NCBI GenBank assembly: GCA_019746425.1
Contig: JAIERY010000107.1
Span: 1 to 33,419 of the forward strand
DNA from: Cytophagaceae bacterium
Lineage (GTDB): Bacteria > Bacteroidota > Bacteroidia > Cytophagales > Cytophagaceae
DNA: 33,419 bases
Reading direction: 5' to 3'
In this document: positions 1-9,837 of the stretch, piece by piece
Numbering within the stretch: position 1 is the first letter of the stretch
How the letters are laid out: every line of letters begins with the position of its first letter
Position numbers and translations under genes: made by a program
The notes under the pieces: model-generated
Seen by the model: only the letters and a program-made list of their open reading frames with translations
Told to the model about the DNA's origin: nothing
Database searches by the model: none

Positions 1-369
1 GATGTGTACATGAATAAAGTGATACCAGGCGCAACACTGGTTTTGAAAAATATCTTCTTTGATTTTGACCTCGCAACCTTAAGAGACGAGTCAAAAACAG
101 AGCTTGAGAAATTATTGAAATTCATGAACGATCATCCTGAGATAAAAGTTGAGCTTTCAGGACATACAGATGATAAAGGTAAAGACAAATACAATCAGAA
201 ACTTTCTGAAAGAAGAGCTGAAGCAGTTGTAGCTTACCTGGTAGAAAAAGGCATAGACAAGAAGAGATTGATCGCAAAAGGTTACGGAGAGTCCAAGCCT
301 GTAGCGCCCAATGACACCGATGAGAACAGGCAATTGAACAGAAGAACCGAGCTTAAGATTCTGGAATAA
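1..369 (+). CDS. OmpA-family C-terminal domain protein (3' end only, continues off the left edge)
   Basis: Frame is open from base 1 (DVYMNKVIPGATLVLKNIFFDFD...). OmpA/peptidoglycan-binding signature: FFDFDLATLRDES...VELSGHTDDKGKDKYNQKLSERRAEAVVAYLVEKGI...GYGESKPVAPNDT..NRQLNRRTE. Confidence 0.93.
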   Translation, partial: DVYMNKVIPGATLVLKNIFFDFDLATLRDESKTELEKLLKFMNDHPEIKVELSGHTDDKGKDKYNQKLSERRAEAVVAYLVEKGIDKKRLIAKGYGESKPVAPNDTDENRQLNRRTELKILE

Positions 370-382
370 CCCGAGAGCTTAA

Positions 383-435
383 TCATAAATAAAAAAGCAT
401 CCCGACTTATCGTCGGGATGCTTTTTTATTTATGA
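383..435. terminator. Bidirectional intrinsic terminator with a perfect 24-bp stem
   Basis: tcataaataaaaaagcatcccgac (383-406), 5-nt loop, gtcgggatgcttttttatttatga (412-435). Lies between convergent ORFs. Confidence 0.9.
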
Positions 436-444
436 GCTATCAAA

Positions 445-1052
445 TTATTTTATTTTCACTCTTCCTACTCTTATCGCTACCATGTAAGGCACCGGTACTA
501 CTTCTTTTCCGGTATATTTTTTCTTTGTTAAGGCCTCCTTATCTAAGAAACCATACTTCTCATTGCTATAACCGGCAATAGCATATCCATATCCCCCAAT
601 TAAACTATCCAGGGAGGAATAAATATTTCCTTTGTTCATTACTTCCAGGATAAGACTGTAGTTTATTTTTTTCCATTCTTTTTAACATGAGCCTGCCATT
701 TGGATGACTTGTTAAAAGCATTGATCTGGTTGGTCAGCACATCAGGATATTCTGTAGGATTTCCCACGCTGATATATTTTAAACTGATCTTAATGCTATC
801 CTTTGCCATATCCCATAGCTTCTTAATATACTTTACTTCTATACTGAGATTACTTTTATAAGCCGGACTTACCGCGTAATTGATATCGGTAAATGTTACA
901 GAATCTTTATACCGCCTGAAACTTAACCTACGTGTTACATCCCCTTCTTTTAATCTCAGCGTGTATTCTGTGGCAGAGGTATCAATGGTGATTTGCGCAA
1001 ATACACCATCGAGGGATAATACCAATAAGAAAATGAAAATACAGTTTTTCAT
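445..1052 (-). pseudogene. Secreted protein of unknown function split into two ORFs by a 1-nt frameshift in an A7 tract
   Basis: 129-aa ORF with signal peptide (MKNCIFIFLLVLSLDGVFA) stops at GKK*. Adding one A to the tract at 666-672 reads through: ...KKNGKKINYSLILEVMNKGNIYSSLDSLIGGYGYAIAGYSN..., joining the 64-aa ORF at 445-639. Confidence 0.6.
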
Positions 1053-1063
1053 AAGCTAAAAAA

Positions 1064-1660
1064 TTAAGGTTCAATCTTTTTACGACATTGAGAACATAAT
1101 GTTATTGCTTTTCATCTATAGTAGCAATTTTTTCGGCGGCGCTTGTCATGAAACATCCTTTATCCGGACAATGAGGCAAGTCCAGGTTATGTCCCAGCTC
1201 ATGCAGGCAAACTTTCTTCAACCGCTCTACAAACCTGGGGTGCTGTGAATTCAATCTGAAAGCAGAAACCACACAACTGGGGCCAGGTCTGTAACCCAAA
1301 CCGAATATGCCCCAGTCTTTATATTTATATTCAGGCTCTTTTATTTTTCCATCTTCATCCAGCTTAGTAATGCATATATCTTCATTAGCAAGGCCGATAA
1401 TATAATCCGCCGTATCCGGTTTTATCTCTTTCAGATAAATAATCAGATCATCTGCTTTGTATTATATTGGTAAATGCATGTTGGGGAAGTTCTATAGGAG
1501 GATATATATACATTACCCCCAAAAAAAACTGTTATTTTAAACCCTACTCTTTTAGACAGGGCTTCCGGAAAACCAGCGGTGCTGAATGTTGATCTTTACA
1601 AACAACTTCCAACCTTTTTAATAAAGTTACCTATGCATGCAAATGTGAAGTAGTTAAATG
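1064..1660 (-). pseudogene. Archaemetzincin-like (peptidase M54) gene with several frameshifts
   Basis: Intact middle: ADDLIIYLKEIKPDTADYIIGLANEDICITKLDEDGKIKEPEYKYKDWGIFGLGYRPGPSCVVSAFRL...HELGHNLDLPHCPDKGCFM. Shifts near 1446-1460, near 1510-1520 and at 1101-1107. Correcting the last gives ...DEKQ(x)TLCSQCRKKIEP*. The N-terminal boundary is uncertain. Confidence 0.8.
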
Positions 1661-1680
1661 ATTCAAACGGAATCCTGAAT

Positions 1681-2200
1681 TTACTTTCTTATCAGCTTCT
1701 CAATCAACTTAAGCATCTCTTCCTTGTTTTTCTTCGGAGTAATCCATCGCGGAAGTTCGTGTCCAATGCTTAATGATAATTGCCTTCAGAATTTCTTTCC
1801 CGCAACTTAGCTTCTACATGTTTTTAATTAACTCAGGATGCTCGTAATTATATGCCGTAAAATATTTCCTCCGGATTCAATCCTTAGCCACAAAGTCAGA
1901 TGAAAGAAAGGGTCGATATCACCTCTCATTTTGTAAACCCCTGCTCTTACTTTCTTTCCTTGATCGTCAAAAATCTTTTCAGGGGTTTCTGTATGCAATT
2001 TATTTTCCCTGCAATGGCTGCACATCAACCGGATACTGTCTTCCATGTCTTTTCTGTAAGAGTACCTTCTGTTATTACAATAGCTTGTTTATTGCAATTT
2101 CCGACAAACCACAAAAATATCTGTGATAAAATCGTAAGGAGTAGAAGGGCATGCGTTGAATCGTTTCCTCATAACCATAAGGTGCTGTTAATTGCCACAA
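1681..2200 (-). pseudogene. Frameshifted zinc-ribbon-like protein gene of unknown function
   Basis: Fragments in alternating frames: PYDFITDIFVVC(R)NCNKQAIVITEGTLTEK / MEDSIRLMCSHCRENKLHTETPEKIF...GVYKMRGDIDPFFHLTLWLRIESGGNI / AYNYEHPELIKNM / EAKLRERNSEGNYH / IGHELPRWITPKKNKEEMLKLIEKLIRK*. Confidence 0.65.
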
Positions 2201-2274
2201 AGACACGTAAACAAAACTTTCTAATTAAGCTCCATAGTTTGTTAAATAGCTTCTGCCTTGTGCCTTGGTGGCAA
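2192..2274. repeat. Short palindromic element with ~17-bp imperfect terminal inverted repeats
   Basis: ttgccacaaagacacg ... cttgtgccttggtggcaa. The reverse complement of the right arm, ttgccaccaaggcacaag, matches the left arm with few differences. Confidence 0.65.
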
Positions 2275-2338
2275 AAAAATAAAATGACCTTTTAAATCTG
2301 CACCATCCTTTATCACTAAAAATTTTTATTTATTGGCA

Positions 2339-2364
2339 AAGTCCACCACGAAGGTGGTGGACTT
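2339..2364. repeat. Perfect 11-bp-stem hairpin
   Basis: aagtccaccac gaag gtggtggactt. Confidence 0.8.
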
Positions 2365-2399
2365 CTGATAGTTTTTACGCCCAGAGGGCGTGAGTTATA

Positions 2400-2545
2400 A
2401 ATCCACTTTATACTTTACTTAGAGTATTTCCGAGTACATGTCATGTCGACACAAGAGAGATCCTGGCAAAATCATACATTCTCAGATTTCTCCTTACGTC
2501 GAAATGACAAATCCGAGATCAACTGCGATAATATAAAGTGAATAT
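2400..2545. repeat. Nested imperfect palindromic element, inner arms 2439-2509
   Basis: Inner arms tgtcatgtcgacacaagagagatc ... gatttctccttacgtcgaaatgaca (right-arm reverse complement: tgtcatttcgacgtaaggagaaatc). Outer arms atccactttata ... tataaagtgaat. Confidence 0.7.
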
Positions 2546-2637
2546 TGATCCTTTATAAAACAAGGCAAAGCCTCTATCCGAAGGAGTCCTTCGGAGAGAC
2601 CACCGTCAAAGACAGTGGCTTTTTAAGGAACAATAAA

Positions 2638-2664
2638 AAGCCCCGCTTGCTAAAGGCGGGGCTT
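2638..2664 (-). terminator. Intrinsic terminator downstream of dnaA
   Basis: aagccccgc ... gcggggctt; on the minus strand the stem is followed by ttttattg. Confidence 0.8.
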
Positions 2665-2718
2665 GGGAAGGAACCCATGGCAAAACTAACTAAGTGCTTT
2701 TAATTAAATTTGGAGTTT

Positions 2719-4143
2719 TTAGAGGGACTTCAATTTTAATTTCTTAGTTAATTCTTGCATGGTTGCATTAAATTTCCTGTCTGTGTCCATCAGATCACTT
2801 ACTGATGTCAAAGCATGAATAACAGTGCTGTGATCTCTGTTTCCAAAGTGATATCCTATGGACTTCAATGAAAGATTTGTATATTCTTTTGCAAAATACA
2901 TGGCAACTTGTCTTGCAACTACAATCTCTCTTTTTCTTGTTTTGGCTTTCAGTGATTCCACTGTTACGCCAAAGTAATCGGCCACAAACTTTTGTATATA
3001 ATCAATGCCAACTTCCGAGTCTATATCCTGAACGATGCTTTGCAAAGTCTGCTTTGCCAGTTCAAGATCAATTTCTTTTTTGTTAAGAGAAGCCTGGGCG
3101 ATCAATGAAATCAATACGCCTTCCAGTTCTCTGATATTGGTATCTATGCTGTAAGCAAGATATTCCACCACGCTGTCGGTAATTGCCACACCTTCAGCTT
3201 CCAGTTTTTTCTGAATGATCGCAATTCTTGTTTCAAAATCAGGATGCTGCACATCTGCAGTCAAACCCCATTTGAACCTGGAAAGCAATCTTTCCTGTAA
3301 GCCTTTTAATTCTTTTGGCGGACAGTCGCTCGTCATAATGATCTGCTTGCCGCTTTGATGCAAGTGGTTGAAGATCTGGAAGAAAATTTCCTGAGTCTTC
3401 TCTTTTCCTGCAAGGAATTGTACATCATCTAAAATCAGTACATCTACCTGAAGATAGAAGTTATAAAACTCCTGAATATTGCTATTCTTTAAAGCCTCAA
3501 TGTATTGGTTTGAAAACTTCTCACAAGAAACATAAAGCACAAATTTGTCTTTAAAATTTTTCTTGATGTGATTACCAATAGCATGGCCTAAATGTGTCTT
3601 TCCTAAACCTACTCCCCCGTAAATCATTAAAGGGTTGAAGGAAGTAATACCTGGCTTATTAGCAACCGCTATACCTGCCGATCTTGCCAGTCTGTTGCAA
3701 TGTCCTTCCACATAAGTTTCAAAGGTGTATTGCGGGTTAAGCTGGGAATCAAATTTCAGCTTATCAAGCTCTTTTAAATCAAAAGGGCTCTTAATACCCG
3801 TTGCATTGCTTGTACTGTTATTTTTACTTCCGCCTAATGAACCGTTTCTTATCACGTGCCCATTGGCTTTTGCTTCTGTTTTTTCGTCTACAACTACCGA
3901 ATATTCCAGCCTGCCTTCAGATCCAAGTTCCTTATCTATGGCTTTTCTGAGTAACTGGACATAATTTTCTTCCAACCACTCATAAAAGAACTGACTAGGA
4001 ACCTGTATTGTCAGAACATTCTGCTGTAAACTGATAGGTACGATGGGCTCAAACCATGTTTTAAAACTTTGCTCATTAACACTCTCCTTTATCAATTGGA
4101 GACAGTTATACCACACTGATTTACAGTCTTTTACTAATAGCAT
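2719..4143 (-). CDS. dnaA: Chromosomal replication initiator protein DnaA
   Basis: CxxVWxxCLxxIK..NEQSFKTWFEPI N-terminus, Walker A GGVGLGKTHLGHAIGN, Walker B VLILDDVQFLAGK, C-terminal domain IGYHFGNRDHSTVIHA. Confidence 0.98.
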   Translation of the reverse strand: MLLVKDCKSVWYNCLQLIKESVNEQSFKTWFEPIVPISLQQNVLTIQVPSQFFYEWLEENYVQLLRKAIDKELGSEGRLEYSVVVDEKTEAKANGHVIRNGSLGGSKNNSTSNATGIKSPFDLKELDKLKFDSQLNPQYTFETYVEGHCNRLARSAGIAVANKPGITSFNPLMIYGGVGLGKTHLGHAIGNHIKKNFKDKFVLYVSCEKFSNQYIEALKNSNIQEFYNFYLQVDVLILDDVQFLAGKEKTQEIFFQIFNHLHQSGKQIIMTSDCPPKELKGLQERLLSRFKWGLTADVQHPDFETRIAIIQKKLEAEGVAITDSVVEYLAYSIDTNIRELEGVLISLIAQASLNKKEIDLELAKQTLQSIVQDIDSEVGIDYIQKFVADYFGVTVESLKAKTRKREIVVARQVAMYFAKEYTNLSLKSIGYHFGNRDHSTVIHALTSVSDLMDTDRKFNATMQELTKKLKLKSL

Positions 4144-4445
4144 AATAATACTTAAAAGAATTAGATTACGAAAAAGTTCCTTCCCTTTTTAGATGAGGGA
4201 TTCAAATTTGTTAAAAAAATAATTAACAAAAAAATACGTCAAGCCCTTGACTTTCTCACCTTGTTTCCAGCGTTTAAATTTCAAATTCTTCCCAAAAAAG
4301 TTCTTTGAAAATTATAACATTTTCTTAAATAATTAACATTGATTTATGTTTCAACACACATTAATAGGCCCTTTTTTGGCCAAAAATTTTCTACCTGAAC
4401 AATTCATTTTTTTGTGTAGTTTTAATGAGGTTTTTTTCCTGTAAA

Positions 4446-5645
4446 ATGTCTCTAATAAACAAGCTTGATTTTGAAGAATTTCCTGTTACTTCCAGCGCAA
4501 AATGGAAAGCACAAATTGCTGAAGAATTAAAAAAAAAATCAGAGGAAGAAATCAAGTGGGAAAGCGAAAACCTTATCCTGAAACCATTCTATACTACCGA
4601 GGATACCGCAGTATTAAAATACCTCGAAAAATTTCATTCGCAATTCATTGTCAAATCTCCCAGACATTGGTATACACGCGAAAATATTCAGGCAGAAGAT
4701 CCGTATAAAGCGAACAAGGCGGCAATCAAAGCATTGGAAAGCGGAGCGGATGCTATTACATTCATTCTAAATAATTCTGATTATAATAATGCAGATATTG
4801 CTGCACTCATCCATAAAATTTCACCAGGATTCTCTCCTGTTTCCTTTAAGGCAAAATTCAATCCGGAAAAACTTGCAGGTCATTTACTGGAATGCAAATT
4901 AAATAATGCAAAAGGAAGTTTTTATTACCTGCCTCTCTCCCACTGGATGAGAGAATATACTGACACAGATTTTAAAAAACTTTCATATAGCCTCGCTCAG
5001 TTTGCTGATATACCTAAGTATAAAATCCTGGGCATAGACAGCGCATATTTCCATGAAAACAAATCAGGAGCTATCAAAGAGATCGCGTATACAATCTCAT
5101 TAGCACTCGAATACTTTGACAATCTTACGGAAGCAGGCTCGCTGCCCCAGGATGTACTAAGGCATTTTGAGTTTTCATTATATATAGGAGAAAAATTTTT
5201 CCGGGAAATTGCAAAGGTGAGGGCATTCCGCCTGGTATGGTATCAGCTAGCAAAATTATGTGATAATAATTTCGATCCATTCACCACACCTGTTCACTGC
5301 ACTACTTCTTTAAATACGTTTTCAGCGACAGAGCCTCATCATAATATTTTAAGAAATACAATCTCTGCTATGGCTTCTGTAACAGGAGGCTGCGATTCGC
5401 TTTCTGTTCTGCCATTCGATATAACAGAAAAAAAAGAAACAGACTTTGCTTCACGCATATCAAGAAATATTTCACTTATCCTTAGAGAAGAAAGTTATTT
5501 TAACCAGGTAGTAGATCCTGCGGGAGGGTCTTATTATATAGAAACACTTACTCACCAGATGGCAGAGCAGGCATGGAACATCATTAAAGAAATAGAAAAT
5601 AAAGGCGGCTTCAGCAAAGCTTTTGAGAAAGGATTGATAAAATAA
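4446..5645 (+). CDS. mutA: Methylmalonyl-CoA mutase small subunit
   Basis: ORF opens at 4425; Met at 4446 ([23 protein letters not shown]) is the likely start. Mutase signatures [63 protein letters not shown]. Confidence 0.93.
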   Translation: MSLINKLDFEEFPVTSSAKWKAQIAEELKKKSEEEIKWESENLILKPFYTTEDTAVLKYLEKFHSQFIVKSPRHWYTRENIQAEDPYKANKAAIKALESGADAITFILNNSDYNNADIAALIHKISPGFSPVSFKAKFNPEKLAGHLLECKLNNAKGSFYYLPLSHWMREYTDTDFKKLSYSLAQFADIPKYKILGIDSAYFHENKSGAIKEIAYTISLALEYFDNLTEAGSLPQDVLRHFEFSLYIGEKFFREIAKVRAFRLVWYQLAKLCDNNFDPFTTPVHCTTSLNTFSATEPHHNILRNTISAMASVTGGCDSLSVLPFDITEKKETDFASRISRNISLILREESYFNQVVDPAGGSYYIETLTHQMAEQAWNIIKEIENKGGFSKAFEKGLIK

Positions 5646-5646
5646 G

Positions 5647-7776
5647 ATGAAGCCGGATATAAAAAATATCAACTTTGATTTTAAGAATAGAGAAGGATTT
5701 GAAGTATTACAATTTACTTCTTCTGAAAATATCTCCATTAAATCTTTTTATACGGGATCCGATCTCCTAAATACAAAGCATCTTAAATCGGCAGCAGGAT
5801 TCCCTCCATATCTGCGAGGGCCTTATGCCAGTATGTATCTTGGCAGACCATGGACGATCAGGCAATATGCAGGATTTTCAAATGCCGAAGAGTCCAATGC
5901 ATTTTACAAAAGAAATTTAAAAGCCGGACAAAAAGGATTATCTATTGCATTTGATTTACCAACCCATCGCGGATACGATTCCGATCATCCGCGTGTGCCG
6001 GGAGATGTTGGAAAAGCCGGTGTTGCAATTGATACGGTAGAAGACATGAAAATTTTGTTCCATGAAATTCCCCTCGAAGAAATGTCTGTATCCATGACTA
6101 TGAATGGCGCTGTCATTCCCATCATGGCTTTTTATATTGTGGCAGCGGAAGAGCAGGGAGTGAATCCGGAAAAATTATCAGGCACTATTCAGAATGATAT
6201 TTTAAAAGAATTCATGGTAAGGAATACTTATATATACCCTCCAGCACCTTCGATGAGGATAGTGGCGGATATATTCAGGTATGCTTCTGAAAAAATGCCA
6301 AAGTTCAATTCCATCAGCATCAGCGGATATCATATGCACGAAGCAGGAGCGCCCGCCGACCTTGAACTGGCCTACACACTTGCAGATGGATTGGAATATG
6401 TACGCACAGGGATAAAAGCAGGAATAAATATTGATGATTTTGCTCCCAGACTTTCTTTCTTCTGGGCCATTGGCATGAATTATTTTATGGAAATCGCCAA
6501 AATGCGGGCAGGAAGAATTTTGTGGGCGAAGCTCATGAAACAATTTAATCCGGCAAATGAAAAATCCCTTACTTTAAGAACACATTGCCAGACTTCAGGG
6601 TGGAGCTTAACAGAGCAGGATCCATTCAACAACGTTGCCAGAACCTGCATCGAAGCATTGGCTGCAGTATGCGGACATACGCAATCGCTCCATACAAATT
6701 CATTGGATGAAGCGCTGGCGCTTCCTTCAGACTTTTCTGCAAAGATCGCACGCGACACCCAATTGTTTTTGCAGAATGAAACGGATATTATAAAAGTAAT
6801 TGATCCCTGGGGCGGCTCTTATTATATAGAAAAATTAACCGCAGAATTAAGCGAACTTGCCTGGCAGCACATACAGGAAATTGAGGCATTGGGTGGAATG
6901 ACAAAAGCCATTGAAAAAGGAATTCCTAAAATGAAGATTGAAGAGGCCGCTGCCAAGAAACAAGCGAGAATAGATTCCGGAAAAGAAACAATTATAGGAG
7001 TAAATAAATATAAAACTTCACAGCAGGAAAAAATCAATCTGCTGGAAGTTGATAATACTTTTGTAAGAAATAAACAAATAGAAAGACTGCAGCACATTAA
7101 ATCAAAAAGGAATAATGTCGAAGTTGAAAAATCACTTCAGGCAATCACCAAATGTGCTCAATCAGGCAAAGGAAATTTACTGGAACTTGCAATTGAAGCT
7201 GCAAGAAAAAGAGCTACCTTGGGTGAGATTTCTTTAGCCATGGAAAAAGTATTTGGAAGACATAAAGCAGTTTCCAATATTATCTCGGGAGTATACAGTA
7301 AAGAAGCAGGCAACATGGACGAAATAAAAAAAGCCAGAGAGTTATCTGACCGGTTTGCTTCCCTCGAAGGAAGAAGACCCAGAATGCTTGTTGCAAAAAT
7401 GGGACAGGATGGCCATGACCGCGGAGCAAAAATTATTGCGACCAGCTTTGCAGATCTCGGTTTTGATGTAGACATCGCGCCATTATTCCAGACCCCTGAT
7501 GAAGTGGCAAAACAGGCAATAGAAAATGATGTGCACATCATCGGCATTTCCACTTTAGCCGGAGGTCATAAAACTTTAATACCAGAGCTTGTTGAAGAGC
7601 TTAAAAAAATAAAAAGAGAAGACATCTTAATTATAATCGGAGGTATTATTCCGCCCTCTGATTACGATTTCCTATACAAAACAGGAGTTGCCGGTATTTA
7701 TGGACCGGGCACTGTAATACCTTCTGCCGCCCAGGAAATTCTGAAAAAACTCATAGAAAGCTCTAAAAGCCTTTAA
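5647..7776 (+). CDS. mutB: Methylmalonyl-CoA mutase large subunit
   Basis: [74 protein letters not shown]12-binding [35 protein letters not shown]. Confidence 0.98.
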   Translation: MKPDIKNINFDFKNREGFEVLQFTSSENISIKSFYTGSDLLNTKHLKSAAGFPPYLRGPYASMYLGRPWTIRQYAGFSNAEESNAFYKRNLKAGQKGLSIAFDLPTHRGYDSDHPRVPGDVGKAGVAIDTVEDMKILFHEIPLEEMSVSMTMNGAVIPIMAFYIVAAEEQGVNPEKLSGTIQNDILKEFMVRNTYIYPPAPSMRIVADIFRYASEKMPKFNSISISGYHMHEAGAPADLELAYTLADGLEYVRTGIKAGINIDDFAPRLSFFWAIGMNYFMEIAKMRAGRILWAKLMKQFNPANEKSLTLRTHCQTSGWSLTEQDPFNNVARTCIEALAAVCGHTQSLHTNSLDEALALPSDFSAKIARDTQLFLQNETDIIKVIDPWGGSYYIEKLTAELSELAWQHIQEIEALGGMTKAIEKGIPKMKIEEAAAKKQARIDSGKETIIGVNKYKTSQQEKINLLEVDNTFVRNKQIERLQHIKSKRNNVEVEKSLQAITKCAQSGKGNLLELAIEAARKRATLGEISLAMEKVFGRHKAVSNIISGVYSKEAGNMDEIKKARELSDRFASLEGRRPRMLVAKMGQDGHDRGAKIIATSFADLGFDVDIAPLFQTPDEVAKQAIENDVHIIGISTLAGGHKTLIPELVEELKKIKREDILIIIGGIIPPSDYDFLYKTGVAGIYGPGTVIPSAAQEILKKLIESSKSL

Positions 7777-7880
7777 AATTAAGGGTTTCAGAGACCTATG
7801 ATGTATGATTTTAATGCATAACACTGAAAAAACCTTTATTGATTAAGTTATCTTGAGGATACATAATTACTCTGCCTGGC

Positions 7881-9833
7881 TTGAGAGCTTACTGTTTCAT
7901 CCTTTTTTTTCTCGCTGTTCATATTTCCGGTAAAGCAGCACAAATACTCGTTTTAACTGACGAGAAGGATGAATATTTTTTAAATAACTCTTTTATAAAA
8001 GTGCTGGAAGATCCAAATAACAAATGGACGATTAAAGATATTTCTACACCAGAAATTCAGAAGCAATTTAAAACACTCGAAACACAATACCCGGAAAACG
8101 AGCATCCCGGCTCTGCTTACTGGGTAAAGTTTACAGTAAGAAATGATGCCAAAAAAAATCAATGGTTATTTGAATCATTTAATTTCAAGATCAGTATTCT
8201 CGAACTTTATATTCCTGACAGCGCCGGCAATATGGTGTTATACAAGTCCGGAGCGGACTACAATTTTAATGAGAGGAACCTTAATCATAAAAACTTTGAA
8301 TTTGTAATCAGGAACTTTCCTAAAGGAAATCAAACCTGCTATGTAAAATTTGTATCCCGTGAAGAAAGCCGTGTCAGGCTTTTATTCCGTTCCTTTGAGA
8401 GATTCACTTATTATGCCCTCACGGAATATTTTATATTAGGAATCTTCTATGGAATGCTTTTGATCATAGGCCTTTACAATCTTTTTTTATATACAAGAAT
8501 AAAAGACATCGCTTATTTTTATTATGCAGCATATGTATTTTTTGCAGCAATGTTTTCTATGGTGCAGGATGGTACAGGCTTTCAGTATTTGTGGCCCGAA
8601 TCTCCGGGATGGAATTATCATAGCCTCTTTTTCTCTTCTACTTTCATGGTCATCTTTATGCTTCTCTACACTAAATCATTTTTAGAGACCAGACTTACTT
8701 TACCGACTCTCAATAAAACAATCAATATCATCATAGGCTTGAGATTACTGGTATTTCTTATTGAATACTTTTTTATTCCTGAGTTTATAAATATTTTATG
8801 GGTAGACATTATTCCTTTTCTCCTGGTGTATATCACAGCAATCATTTCTTATAGAAATAAAAATAAATCTGCTCTTTACTTTGTATTAGGCTTCTCTATA
8901 TTATTCCTTGCTTTCACTATCAATACCTTGAGAATATTCAAAATGATTCCCTCTAACATTCTCACAGTATATATTTTAAATATCGGTGTCATCATTGAAA
9001 TTTTCATATTGTCGCTTGCGCTCGCAGAAAGAGTGAAGAAAAGCCGCGAGAACGAATTGATCACTGAAAAACTAAACAAGGAACTGGAACAAAAAGTAAG
9101 AGAAAGAACAGAGGCCCTGGTGATTCAGAAAAATATCATTGAAGAAAAAGTAAAAACACTCGATACTTTTATTTATAAAGCCTCGCATGATATTAAAGGT
9201 CCGTTAAAATCCTTGATCGGCCTGACCAGCCTGGGTATGAAAGACTCCAATGAAAACGCACCCATTTACTTTGAGCATGCCTTAAAGACAGCAAAAAAAC
9301 TGGATGCTATCGTAAGAGATCTTCTGAATATTTCAAAAATAAACAACGCCCCTCTAAAACCTGTTGAAATAGATTTCAATAATAGTCTTATTGAAATACT
9401 GGATAGCTTAAAAAAATTACCCGGCTACGAGCAGATGCATTTTTCGATCAAGATCAAAGGAGAGGAAAAATTCTATTCTGAAAAATCTCTGGTATATTCT
9501 ATACTTCAGAATTTCATTGAAAATGCTATCAAGTACCGGGACCGATCCAAACCGGATTCTAAACTTAAAATAGAAATAGGCCTTGAAAAGAATTATGTGG
9601 AAATAAAATTTATCGACAACGGTACAGGTATTAAAGAAGAATATCAAGGTAAAATTTTTGATATGTTCTTTACTGTAGATAACCAATCTGAGGACAGTAC
9701 GGGACTTGGTCTTTATATAGTAAAGCTGGCCATAGAAAAATTAGGCGGAAAAGTAAAAGTGGAAAGTAAAGAAAACGAGGGTAGTACTTTTTTAATTACC
9801 CTTAGGAATAATTATGTTAAAAATGGAATCTGA
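7881..9833 (+). CDS. Membrane sensor histidine kinase with 7TMR-DISM-type sensor; apparent TTG start
   Basis: Extracellular beta-rich region, ~7 TM helices (EYFILGIFYGMLLIIGLYNLFLY...), coiled coil, H-box YKASHDIKGPLKSLIGL, N-box ENAIKY, G-boxes DNGTGI and GLGLYIVK. Confidence 0.9.
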   Translation: MRAYCFILFFLAVHISGKAAQILVLTDEKDEYFLNNSFIKVLEDPNNKWTIKDISTPEIQKQFKTLETQYPENEHPGSAYWVKFTVRNDAKKNQWLFESFNFKISILELYIPDSAGNMVLYKSGADYNFNERNLNHKNFEFVIRNFPKGNQTCYVKFVSREESRVRLLFRSFERFTYYALTEYFILGIFYGMLLIIGLYNLFLYTRIKDIAYFYYAAYVFFAAMFSMVQDGTGFQYLWPESPGWNYHSLFFSSTFMVIFMLLYTKSFLETRLTLPTLNKTINIIIGLRLLVFLIEYFFIPEFINILWVDIIPFLLVYITAIISYRNKNKSALYFVLGFSILFLAFTINTLRIFKMIPSNILTVYILNIGVIIEIFILSLALAERVKKSRENELITEKLNKELEQKVRERTEALVIQKNIIEEKVKTLDTFIYKASHDIKGPLKSLIGLTSLGMKDSNENAPIYFEHALKTAKKLDAIVRDLLNISKINNAPLKPVEIDFNNSLIEILDSLKKLPGYEQMHFSIKIKGEEKFYSEKSLVYSILQNFIENAIKYRDRSKPDSKLKIEIGLEKNYVEIKFIDNGTGIKEEYQGKIFDMFFTVDNQSEDSTGLGLYIVKLAIEKLGGKVKVESKENEGSTFLITLRNNYVKNGI

Positions 9834-9837
9834 AATA

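Noticed and set aside
1900-2295. 131-aa plus-strand ORF
   Set aside because: It is antisense to the rebuilt zinc-ribbon pseudogene and runs into the palindromic element at 2192-2274; the sequence is low in protein-like character.
4144-4424. AT-rich region upstream of dnaA as a possible oriC
   Set aside because: No cluster of TTATCCACA-like boxes seen and no dnaN next to it. AT-richness alone is normal for this genome's intergenic DNA.
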